In this document: piece by piece, positions 27,055 to 35,208 of the stretch | Layout of the letters: each line of letters opens with the position of its first letter | Position numbering within the stretch: the first letter of the stretch is position 1 | Source of the DNA: Bacteroidales bacterium | Lineage (GTDB): Bacteria; Bacteroidota; Bacteroidia; Bacteroidales; Muribaculaceae | Assembly: GCA_014800895.1 (NCBI GenBank) | Contig: JAAVFG010000044.1 | Coordinates: 1-64,000 of the forward strand | DNA: 64,000 nt | Direction: 5' to 3' | Notes under the pieces: model-generated | Database searches by the model: none | What the model was told of the DNA's origin: nothing | What the model saw: the letters and a program-made list of their open reading frames with translations, nothing else | Translations under genes and position numbers: made by a program

Positions 27055-27274
27055 GGGTTGAATAACCCCGTAAGTAAAATAAATAACAACACGAAAGTGT
27101 CTTACTGAATCTTAAGGATTGAAGCCTGGAAACCTCAAGCCCGAATGAGAGATGAAGTGGACACTCTCGCGTCATAGGCTTACTATGGCGGGAGAGTATG
27201 CTCCATATCTTTCATTCACGGTATTTCCAGGCACCGAATCCTTAAGATATGTAAGCGGCTCTTCCGCTTTTGTG
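27055..27274 (+). ncRNA. Rod-shaped structured RNA, 6S-like or cassette leader
   Basis: The region folds into one long hairpin. Paired segments are 27109-27120 with 27237-27248 (12 bp, perfect), 27124-27132 with 27224-27232 (9 bp, perfect), 27143-27153 with 27207-27217 (11 bp, one G-U), and 27163-27168 with 27192-27197 plus a further 8-bp apical stem. An asymmetric internal loop lies between the second and third stems. A promoter precedes it and an intrinsic terminator ends it, giving about 220 nt. Long rods with an internal bubble are the hallmark of 6S RNA, and Bacteroidales have a 6S-like RNA. However, the terminator is only 46 nt before the next gene and no separate promoter is visible there, so it could instead be a regulatory leader or an RNA component of the cassette. 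Confidence 0.65.
27253..27271 (+). terminator. Intrinsic terminator of the structured RNA
   Basis: AAGCGG and CCGCTT form a 6-bp stem with a 5-nt loop, followed by TT and then TGTGTATTGTT. The T-run is short, so read-through into the cassette is plausible. The stem partly overlaps the outermost pairing of the rod (GTAAG with CTTAC at 27101), so the two structures compete. Confidence 0.6.
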
Positions 27275-27317
27275 TATTGTTAACCCTCCCTGGAGCCGGG
27301 AATTTAAATTAAAGATC

Positions 27318-28121
27318 ATGAGTAATGGTTTTGCAGATTATCTAATTGCTAAGGCGCGTGAATTTGACCGTGAACTTTGGCGGAATATCGATGGAGTTGA
27401 AGTTCCTCTTTTCAGCGAAAGATATGATGAATGGCTGAAGACAGAGGGTAAGATCTCAGAGTCGTCCCATGTGAATTATAAGCGTTGGCTTCGAAAGGCG
27501 GATGAATGGATATGTCATTCCGACCGCGACTTCTGGACGTTGCTCACCAAGGCATGGCAGGCTTCCGATTTCGATATTGTCCGGAAACTATGTTTTGAAT
27601 ATGAGGCGGAGCTTTCAGAGGAGAAGGCGAATGCAGAGAAGAATAGTGAATATGGTGAATCTCCTAAGGAGATGGGAAATTGGATCTCGGCTTTCAGAAA
27701 CTATGTGAAATTCCTTGATAATGAGTTGGAGAAAGCCTCAGTTGATAAGAAAGCGTTGGCGGCAATGATTAAAGCCTCACGCGAAACAGCCCACAAACTT
27801 TTTCTATCCAATCAGTTCATCAACTGGGGGGTGAAGAATGGAAAGGAAGAGAGCACTTTGGAATCCTACGTCAGCAATATCAAGAGAATTAACAAGGAGC
27901 TTTTCTGCAAGACGGGTTATGACTTGCTGTCTGATTTTCTGCCCGGGTATGTGAAGACCAAAAATATGACAAAGATTGACGAGATGTTCGACGCCATGCG
28001 TAAAAAGCTCGACGAGCGTGTCGACACTTATAATGAGACTGAAATGAGTATCGACGCTCTTAAAAATTGCCGGTGCGCCCTGAGTGCCTATGCTTCATTC
28101 ATAAAGGAATTTGTCGGTTAA
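27318..28121 (+). CDS. Unknown all-helical protein with internal duplication
   Basis: I do not recognise this 267-residue protein. It appears to contain two diverged copies of a ~104-residue helical unit, residues 31-134 and 160-264. Each begins with a Phe/Tyr-Trp helix (FSERYDEWLKTEGK; FLSNQFINWGVKNGK), has a Ser-x-x-x-Tyr helix (SSHVNYKRWLRKA; STLESYVSNIKRI), and ends with an aromatic helix (WISAFRNYVKFL; CRCALSAYASFI). The ends resemble the core-binding domain of tyrosine recombinases, but there is no catalytic domain. ATG 27318 is chosen because an upstream in-frame start would lie inside the RNA terminator. It is the first gene after the structured RNA and precedes the GHKL ATPase gene by 71 nt. 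A DNA- or RNA-binding role is possible but unproven. Confidence 0.75.
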   Translation: MSNGFADYLIAKAREFDRELWRNIDGVEVPLFSERYDEWLKTEGKISESSHVNYKRWLRKADEWICHSDRDFWTLLTKAWQASDFDIVRKLCFEYEAELSEEKANAEKNSEYGESPKEMGNWISAFRNYVKFLDNELEKASVDKKALAAMIKASRETAHKLFLSNQFINWGVKNGKEESTLESYVSNIKRINKELFCKTGYDLLSDFLPGYVKTKNMTKIDEMFDAMRKKLDERVDTYNETEMSIDALKNCRCALSAYASFIKEFVG

Positions 28122-28192
28122 AAAAATCAATTTTACCTGTTAAAACCTATTAAATCATTATTTACAAATCTTGCAAAACCATTTATGAGAAA

Positions 28193-31100
28193 ATGAATCT
28201 ATCAGTCTTGAAAAATGAAATCCATAAGATGGAGAGCCTCTATATTGACGAGGCTCTGAAAAATGAAGCTACCCGTTGGTTGGCAGACTTCAATAAGGAG
28301 ATTGCTGAATTAAATCAATACCGTGAGCGCGAAATACTCGAGCTACTGCAGAATGCCGATGATGCAGGGAGTAATAAGGTTGATATTATTCTTGACACAC
28401 GGGATAAGACACTCGTGGTAAAAAACAGCGGTCCATATACGATACCGTTCAAGGAGGAGGGTATTAAATCCATCATGTATGCCAATCTTAGCCCTAAGAA
28501 GGGGTTGAACTATATCGGAGCCAAGGGATTGGGATTCCGCTCTATTCTCAACTGGTCGGATCATATACTTATCAGAAGCGGAAATATAGAGCTGGAGTTC
28601 AGCAGCGACAGGGTTTCTGATTTCTGGAATAGCCACATGGCTCCTAATCTCACAGAGAGATCCAAATATGAAATCGCAGCGGGAAAAGATCACAGGGAAG
28701 TGCCGCTTTCTATTCTCGCTCTTCCTGAAGTGCGGGAATTAGATGATGTGGACTATACATCAATCACCATGCATTATAACCCTGAGCTTGAAGATCAGAT
28801 ACTCAAGGATCTAAAATCTTTCCAGCCGAAATCTCTTCTGTTCCTTCATAATCTCAAATCAATTTCCATTTCCATTGATGGTGAAACAATAGAGGATTAC
28901 AGCAACCGGATCTTAACGGACGACAACGGTTTCATAACCTCTGAATTAGCCGGCAAGAAATGGATTTCAAAGATAAAAGGAGGCAAGATCAGTATTGACG
29001 GAATTGAAAAGGATTATGAAATAGGGTGTGCCTACTGCATAGATGATGATTATGAAACAGGATATGCCTACAGCTTAGATGATAAGGAACATAATGGCTA
29101 TCCTATATATAGCTTCTTTCCTACACGCGACACTTTCGGCATCCCCGCCATTCTTCACGCTACTCTTGAACTGACTACAAACCGTGATCATCTATCGAGC
29201 AATGAGGACAATAATTGGGTAATGATGGATAAATTAGCCGATATTATTTCCGAAATGGCGGAATATCTCAAGGAGCGCGGCACCACTTGGGATGCCTACA
29301 GGCTGATGCGACCGAATCCTCGTTATCAAGGCTTATCCGCGTATCACACTTATCTTTTGAAAAAGCTTTATGCCCGAAAAGGAGATTATATCCCGCTTTT
29401 AGGAGGAGGATATGGAAATATAAATAATTGCCGGTATCTTGATGATTACCTCTTTGACATCATCGCTGCGACTGAATCCGGACCTTTGATTTTCCGGGAT
29501 ATGAGACTCAAAGAAGAAAAAGAAAAAGGGATTCTGTGTGTGGTGAATAAGGATTTCGATCTTGATGTTAAATATGGAATCGAGAAGTTCGCTGCGGAAA
29601 TCGACAAAGACAGATTAGCTTCCCTGATAGTCGCTCTTCAAGAATATGCCGCCCTCAAAAGGCTGAAGCTTGACTGCCATATTTTCAGGGATAGCGAAAA
29701 TAAGGTTATATCGGGAACAACATTCATAAATGAAGGACAGAAGGTAGAGGAGATTCCTTCGTTTCTGAAATTTGACTATCTCGACGACGAGCTTGCTGAG
29801 AAAATAAAGGAGCGTATGACTTTCATCGGAGAAAGACCCTGGCAACGCGAAATGGCGGATCGGCTATCGATTGTGGGGAAAATCTCATCATCTGATATTT
29901 CATCGCTTACCAACCGTATGATTCCGAAAAATGAAGATTCCCTCAGACCGGAATCAGAATATAAGGATTTGATGAAATCACTTTTCAAGATTTTCCTTAA
30001 ACGAGGAGATAAATTCACTATAACAGATGGTAATGAAGCCTGGCTTCCCAACGAAACTCTATCCACGAAATGGCAGAGAGCGTCGAGCCTTATAGCGGCT
30101 GATAAGAGATTTCCTGATGGATTCCGAAATCTGGGGATTTCGCCCTCTCCTCTTACTCCGGAAAGATGCGTGGCGTATCCTTATTTCCTTGAGGAAGTTC
30201 CGGGTGGAGATCCGTCGTCAATTCAGGAATTCTTGGTAAAACTCGGAGTGAATCTTTACTTCGGTAAAAGACCTATGCACTATGGGTCAGACATGGATTA
30301 CATCAATTCGCTTGATATCGCTGCCGAAATAAAAGCTAATTGTTCTTGGAAGGATGCGGATCGCGAAGCCCGTAACACTGCCTATATCGCTGATAAGGAA
30401 ATTCTGAATAATCTGAAATTGCCGGATCTGATTAAAATACTTATCAGGTCAGGATATGACGAGCAGGTATGCGCAGGTCAGGAGATCCACTGGTTTAACA
30501 TGATTTATAAACAACCCGTAAAAGTGGATTTGAGCTATGCCGCTTATTTACTCCGCACAGAATCCGTAGCATCTGAATTAAAATATTATGCTGTTGAAGA
30601 TCAGGAGTGGTTACCCGGCAAAGTAGCGAAGGAAGATAAATTTGAGTTTAGCAATAATGACCCTCGTATCATAAGATTGCTGCTGGCCCTCGGCGCATCA
30701 AGAACTTTTGCTGATTTCAGTACGGAAGTTCTATATCAGCAGATTCAGGAGCGTACAAATAAAGCCAAGGCAGAACATAACTCAAAAGGGTTGAAGTCTT
30801 TTTACCATAAGATAAAAATGGCATTGAATGAAAAGACTTCGGTCATTCCTCCTGCCGATCTTTGTCTCGCTTGTAAAATTGGGGATGAACTGCAATTCTT
30901 GCCGGCTAATGAAATCTTCTATAGCGATAACATAGGGATCAGGAGTTTGAGAAACAGTCTTCCGATTATAGAAATGAGTTCTCGCGAAGGTGAGGATATT
31001 GTGCAGCGTGTGTTCGGTTGCCGATTGATTAAAGACCTGAGATCTGAGTTGGTAGATGCGGAATATAATTCAACTCTCACAGATCAAATAAATAAAAGGT

Positions 31101-32650
31101 TAGCGGCGATCAAGCCTTATATCATTGCTTTCGCCACTAAGGAAGCCGGCAGCAAGGGCGGAAATATCGATACCCTTTTCAACAATGTCAAGAGCGCCCT
31201 CGACCGTCTGTATATCCAAGTTGTAAGCAAAGCCGGTTATAAGTTGGTAAATGGACTTGATAGCACGGACAAGGTAATATGGATGGAAAACGGTGATCTG
31301 CGGATTTTTGAGGGAGAACCATTCATCTGCGGAAATTATTCCAGATTACAGGATGCTCTTGATGATCCCTATTTCTGCAATGGGATTGTGGAGGCAATCG
31401 CCATAACCCTTAAACTGAACGGAGGTGAGAATGTAGATAGGTTCCTTCGTCTGCTTAAATCATCCAAGAAAGAATTGGATTATATAGTGGAGAATGAATT
31501 TGATGATTCGCTTTGGGCAAAATGTGAGAAGACGTCTGACTTATCAGCAGCTGAAGTAGAGTTCTGGCGTGAGGTGTTTAAGACAGACGGAATCGGAGAT
31601 ACCTTTGATGAGGAGGCGTTAAAGAATAATCCGAGAAATTATCTTGCGAATAAGTTAGGAATAGGAGCTGACCGCGCCGACATGCACAGCTTCATCACCT
31701 ATCACAAACAACAGCTGAAGAGAGCAAGAAGCCTGTATGAGGCGGCTTACCTTGCAGGTATCCATTCAATGCTTAACGAGATGGATGATGAGGCTAAATC
31801 AAGGTATGTGGATTTCAGGGATAAATTCCTCAGTGATGACTGGATTGACCATCTCGCTGATAAAATCAAATATGAAGTCGAACCTGATTATGATTCTTTA
31901 GTAGAGGAGTATATCTCCTATTATTTTGATTTTGATGCGGAGAAACATGAGATTGCCACTCTTCCACGTCGACATGATGAATATCTTCTCGGCCATGACT
32001 TCTATGAGCTCCGGCTAAGCCCGAGAGATGAGAGCCTTCTATACTTCGACGGATATGATGATTATTTTGTCCGGAAGATCGGGCAGTTATTTCCCGATGA
32101 AAATGAAGATCTCGAGAATGGCATCCCGTCAGACTACAATGATCAAGATCCGCCGGTGATTCCAAAAATCGAGGAGGTGTATACAGTCCGTCCCATTATC
32201 GGGAATCATGCAGCAACCGGATTCACACAGAGAAGACAGCCTTCCGAAACTGCAAAGAAAAGGAATGGCAGAAACGCAGAAGATATTATTTACAATGCCT
32301 TCAACCGGTCCGATTCAGAATATGAAATAGGGGCGATATATTCTGAATATCTGGCAGCCAAGAAAGGACTGTCAGGAGACGACTCAAGAGGATATGATCT
32401 TGAGTATCGCAAAAAAGGATCGGATGAAGTCTACAGATGTCTTGAAATCAAGAACTGCAGTTCGGGTGAAGAAATCAGACTTACGGCGCGTGAATATGAG
32501 GTTTCGCAATCTCCCGAGCATCGTGACCGCTACGATGTGGCGTTGGTGACGGGAGATACAATCCGGATTTGGAAGGATGCCTTTAAAGACCAGGATTCAT
32601 ATATTTTGACTCCTGATGGATATCATGTGAAATTTAGAATTAAAGGCTGA
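28193..32650 (+). CDS. Giant GHKL (sacsin/Hsp90-type) ATPase with C-terminal DUF3883 nuclease-like domain
   Basis: The 1485-residue protein starts with a Bergerat-fold ATPase. The N-box is EILELLQNADDAG (49-59), the second box is degenerate (NSG at 78-80 rather than DxGxG), and the lid/G2 box is GAKGLGFRS (109-117). This is the sacsin-like N-terminal ATPase arrangement. A long middle region without recognised motifs follows. Residues about 1375-1480 form a DUF3883-type domain: NAEDIIYNAF, then GYDLEYR and CLEIKNC, where the Asp and the E-x-K fit a PD-(D/E)XK active site. Large sacsin-like ATPases ending in DUF3883 are frequent in defence islands. It lies 71 nt after the duplicated helical protein and 10 nt before the FtsZ-like gene. 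Nuclease action triggered by ATPase conformational change is my inference. Confidence 0.85.
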   Translation: MNLSVLKNEIHKMESLYIDEALKNEATRWLADFNKEIAELNQYREREILELLQNADDAGSNKVDIILDTRDKTLVVKNSGPYTIPFKEEGIKSIMYANLSPKKGLNYIGAKGLGFRSILNWSDHILIRSGNIELEFSSDRVSDFWNSHMAPNLTERSKYEIAAGKDHREVPLSILALPEVRELDDVDYTSITMHYNPELEDQILKDLKSFQPKSLLFLHNLKSISISIDGETIEDYSNRILTDDNGFITSELAGKKWISKIKGGKISIDGIEKDYEIGCAYCIDDDYETGYAYSLDDKEHNGYPIYSFFPTRDTFGIPAILHATLELTTNRDHLSSNEDNNWVMMDKLADIISEMAEYLKERGTTWDAYRLMRPNPRYQGLSAYHTYLLKKLYARKGDYIPLLGGGYGNINNCRYLDDYLFDIIAATESGPLIFRDMRLKEEKEKGILCVVNKDFDLDVKYGIEKFAAEIDKDRLASLIVALQEYAALKRLKLDCHIFRDSENKVISGTTFINEGQKVEEIPSFLKFDYLDDELAEKIKERMTFIGERPWQREMADRLSIVGKISSSDISSLTNRMIPKNEDSLRPESEYKDLMKSLFKIFLKRGDKFTITDGNEAWLPNETLSTKWQRASSLIAADKRFPDGFRNLGISPSPLTPERCVAYPYFLEEVPGGDPSSIQEFLVKLGVNLYFGKRPMHYGSDMDYINSLDIAAEIKANCSWKDADREARNTAYIADKEILNNLKLPDLIKILIRSGYDEQVCAGQEIHWFNMIYKQPVKVDLSYAAYLLRTESVASELKYYAVEDQEWLPGKVAKEDKFEFSNNDPRIIRLLLALGASRTFADFSTEVLYQQIQERTNKAKAEHNSKGLKSFYHKIKMALNEKTSVIPPADLCLACKIGDELQFLPANEIFYSDNIGIRSLRNSLPIIEMSSREGEDIVQRVFGCRLIKDLRSELVDAEYNSTLTDQINKRLAAIKPYIIAFATKEAGSKGGNIDTLFNNVKSALDRLYIQVVSKAGYKLVNGLDSTDKVIWMENGDLRIFEGEPFICGNYSRLQDALDDPYFCNGIVEAIAITLKLNGGENVDRFLRLLKSSKKELDYIVENEFDDSLWAKCEKTSDLSAAEVEFWREVFKTDGIGDTFDEEALKNNPRNYLANKLGIGADRADMHSFITYHKQQLKRARSLYEAAYLAGIHSMLNEMDDEAKSRYVDFRDKFLSDDWIDHLADKIKYEVEPDYDSLVEEYISYYFDFDAEKHEIATLPRRHDEYLLGHDFYELRLSPRDESLLYFDGYDDYFVRKIGQLFPDENEDLENGIPSDYNDQDPPVIPKIEEVYTVRPIIGNHAATGFTQRRQPSETAKKRNGRNAEDIIYNAFNRSDSEYEIGAIYSEYLAAKKGLSGDDSRGYDLEYRKKGSDEVYRCLEIKNCSSGEEIRLTAREYEVSQSPEHRDRYDVALVTGDTIRIWKDAFKDQDSYILTPDGYHVKFRIKG

Positions 32651-32660
32651 GATTTTTAAA

Positions 32661-33431
32661 ATGAAAATGGACAGAAAGAAGAACAGTGGTTTCATATTCT
32701 CCAAACTTGTTGACTTATTCAAGGTTTCAGAATCCGATGATACAGGGATTAAGATTGTGGCGTGCGATCTTGAAAATGATGTAAGTGTAAAGCGTGCTCA
32801 GAAACTAAAAGATAAGGGAAATATTGTTTTAGGAATAGGTATCCTGCCTTTTTTTGCCGTTGGAGAAAAGAGTCTTATGATGGCGCTACAACGTGCAGAA
32901 AACTTGGCGCGGATTGCCGATGGCTGTTTCCTGATCAACAAGGAAGCCATACGGTCAAAAAAATCTATATCATCTTTACTCTTTCAGGAGCAACTTTTAG
33001 CAGTAGAGGCAGAAGTGGATAAAATTGTCTTGAATATAGAGACGGGCCTGAGTGATATTCTGCTTTCGGGATATATTAATATTGATTCCTCTGTTATAAA
33101 GGATGCCTTACAAGATTGCGGCACATTCAAGGTAATTCGTGGTTCGGGGGAGGGATCAGATAGAATGGAGATGGCTCTAAAGGAAGCATTTGATCAAGCT
33201 TTGAGTGAAAGGATTGATATTAATACTGCACACAAGCTGATTATTAAGGGTCTGATATCGGAAGATAAGGAACTGAAGATGGAAGAACTTGGGGAATTCC
33301 AGGAATTCATCTCCACGCTTCCCAATAATGTTGAGGTGATATTCGGCTTCAGTAATTGTAAAATTGATAAGGCTGAGTTAGAGATTGTCATGCTTGTAAT
33401 CGGGGCAGAACCTATATTACGAGAAGTTTAG
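32661..33431 (+). CDS. FtsZ-like protein lacking the GTP-binding half
   Basis: The 256-residue protein aligns by eye with FtsZ from the strand before the tubulin signature to the end of the C-terminal domain. Matches are GILPFFAVGEKSLMMALQ (58-75; FtsZ VVTKPFxFEGxxR), ADGCFLINKEAI (86-97; VDSLIxIPNDKL), GLSDILLSGYINIDSSVI (129-146; the T7 region GIaeLItxPGlmNvDFADV), GSGEGSDRMEMALKEAF (161-177), and VEVIFGFSNCKIDKAELEIVMLVIGA (224-249). The sequence before 58 (IVACDLENDVSVKRAQKL) sits where FtsZ has the GGGTGTG loop, which is missing, as is the entire preceding nucleotide domain. In T7 the Asn and first Asp are kept but the second catalytic Asp is Val. It should therefore not hydrolyse GTP alone; it might join, cap or sense FtsZ filaments. 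Homology is based on motif order, not a search. Confidence 0.65.
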   Translation: MKMDRKKNSGFIFSKLVDLFKVSESDDTGIKIVACDLENDVSVKRAQKLKDKGNIVLGIGILPFFAVGEKSLMMALQRAENLARIADGCFLINKEAIRSKKSISSLLFQEQLLAVEAEVDKIVLNIETGLSDILLSGYINIDSSVIKDALQDCGTFKVIRGSGEGSDRMEMALKEAFDQALSERIDINTAHKLIIKGLISEDKELKMEELGEFQEFISTLPNNVEVIFGFSNCKIDKAELEIVMLVIGAEPILREV

Positions 33432-33495
33432 GTAACTATTAGTTGGAGGAATATGAATTTACATACTAAAAGAGTTGCGGCAACTTTCTCAAGTA

Positions 33496-33527
33496 ATTGC
33501 AAAATAGACGGATATTAATTATTTTTG
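33496..33527 (+). promoter_or_regulatory. Promoter of the C69 dipeptidase gene
   Basis: ATTG (33496-33499), 20 bp, TATTTTTG (33520-33527). It shows that the dipeptidase is transcribed apart from the cassette ending at 33431, and it rules out the in-frame start at 33497. Confidence 0.65.
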
Positions 33528-33544
33528 TAAAAACTACATTTAAT

Positions 33545-35200
33545 ATGAAACGATCTATTTTAAAAATATCTCTTGCAGCGGCTGTGTTGGGAGGCTTCCT
33601 TCCCGCTGTTGATATGGATGCATGTACAAATCTTATCGCCGGAAAGAAAGCTACGGCTGACGGCTCGGTAATGGTCACTTATGCCGCTGATTCCCATAAT
33701 CTTTACGGTATGTTGACTCATACTCCCGCTCAGAAACATGAGAAAGGCGCAATGCGTAAAGTGGTGGAATGGGATACCAACAAGCCCCTCGGAGAGATTC
33801 CTCAACCGGCGGAGACATATAATGTTGTCGGTAACATCAACGAGCATCAGCTTGCCATCGGAGAGTCCACATGGGGCGGACGCGAGGAATTGGCTGATAC
33901 CACTGGTCAGGCTATCATAGATTACGGATCCCTCATACAAATCGCTCTCGAGCGCTCCAAAACTGCCCGAGAAGCTATAAAGACTATGGGAGAGTTGGTA
34001 AAGAATTATGGTTATGCCTCCGAAGGAGAGTCTTTCTCTATTGCTGATAAAGATGAAGTGTGGGTGATGGAGATGATTGGCAAAGGGGCGGAGAAAGGCG
34101 CTGTCTGGGTGGCTGTCCGAATCCCTGACAATGCTATCTCGGGTCATGCCAACGAGCCGCGTATCCGGAAAGTCAACTGGAAAGATAAGGAGAATGTGAT
34201 GTATTCTCCCGATGTGATTTCTTTCGCGCGCAAACGCGGCTACTTCAACGGAAAAGATGAGGACTTCTCTTTTGCGGATGCTTACGGCGAGCATGATGCC
34301 GCTACACGTCGCGGATGTGACGCCCGCGTATGGAGCTATTTCCGACGTTTCGCTCCTGATACCGACAAATACTATGACTGGTGCGCAGGTAAATCCGATG
34401 AGCCGATGCCTCTTTACGTCGTGCCTGAGAAGAAAGTGAGCCTGAAGGATATGCAATGGAGCATGCGCGATCATTTTGAAGGAACACCCTTTGACATGAC
34501 CCAGGATGTAGGTGCGGGTCCGAATCATGTCCCCTATCGCTGGCGCCCGATGGAGTATGAAGTGGATGGTAAGAAATATTGCATGGAGCGTGCAATCGCA
34601 ACTCAGCAGACAGGCTGGAGCTTCGTGAGCCAAAGCCGAGACTGGCTTCCTGATGAGGTGGGAGGCATCCTGTGGTTTGGCACCGATGACACCAATACTT
34701 CTGTCTACATGCCCTTCTATTGCGGTATGAGTTCAATACCCTCAGAGCTTAAGCCCGGAGATGTGAATACGTTTGACTTCGACTCTAACTTCTGGATGAC
34801 CAACTGGGTGGCAAATCAGGCTTATAACCGTTACGACCTCATGATTCCCGATATCCGCAAAGTTCAAGGTGCTTTGGAGGATAAATATCAGGGGTCACGC
34901 GAAGAGAAGGATAAAGCGCTTACGGCAATGGTAGCGGCAGGCGACAAAGCGGGATATCAGAAGGCCGTTAACGAGGAGGGGGCGGCGATTGCGAAAGAAG
35001 CTACCGACGCTTACCGCGAACTCGGTAAATATCTCTTCGTTAAATTCATGGACGGCAACATGAAGAAGACCGATGAGAATGGCAATTTCATCAAGAGCGA
35101 GTACGGTCTGCCCGTCTACCCTTCCTTCCCCGGATATGACAAGAAATATTACGAGAATATCGTAAAGGAGACCGGTGACCATTTCCTGATTGATAAATAA
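33545..35200 (+). CDS. C69 family dipeptidase (secreted)
   Basis: The 551-residue peptidase belongs to family C69 (PepD/U34), N-terminal nucleophile hydrolases that cleave dipeptides. A signal/propeptide (residues 1-26) ends before Cys27 in DACTNLIAGKKATADGSVM, the Cys becoming the N-terminal nucleophile after processing. Other family blocks are NINEHQLAIGESTWGGRE and GYASEGESFSIADKDEVWVMEMIGKG. The start at 33545 is fixed by the promoter. It probably acts in the periplasm on peptides. The Rpn-like gene follows after 8 nt. Confidence 0.93.
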   Translation: MKRSILKISLAAAVLGGFLPAVDMDACTNLIAGKKATADGSVMVTYAADSHNLYGMLTHTPAQKHEKGAMRKVVEWDTNKPLGEIPQPAETYNVVGNINEHQLAIGESTWGGREELADTTGQAIIDYGSLIQIALERSKTAREAIKTMGELVKNYGYASEGESFSIADKDEVWVMEMIGKGAEKGAVWVAVRIPDNAISGHANEPRIRKVNWKDKENVMYSPDVISFARKRGYFNGKDEDFSFADAYGEHDAATRRGCDARVWSYFRRFAPDTDKYYDWCAGKSDEPMPLYVVPEKKVSLKDMQWSMRDHFEGTPFDMTQDVGAGPNHVPYRWRPMEYEVDGKKYCMERAIATQQTGWSFVSQSRDWLPDEVGGILWFGTDDTNTSVYMPFYCGMSSIPSELKPGDVNTFDFDSNFWMTNWVANQAYNRYDLMIPDIRKVQGALEDKYQGSREEKDKALTAMVAAGDKAGYQKAVNEEGAAIAKEATDAYRELGKYLFVKFMDGNMKKTDENGNFIKSEYGLPVYPSFPGYDKKYYENIVKETGDHFLIDK

Positions 35201-35208
35201 GACAAGAA

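Noticed and set aside
33560-34633. 357-codon open frame antisense to the C69 dipeptidase
   Set aside because: It is a shadow of a well-supported gene with signal peptide and catalytic Cys; the antisense product has no domain.
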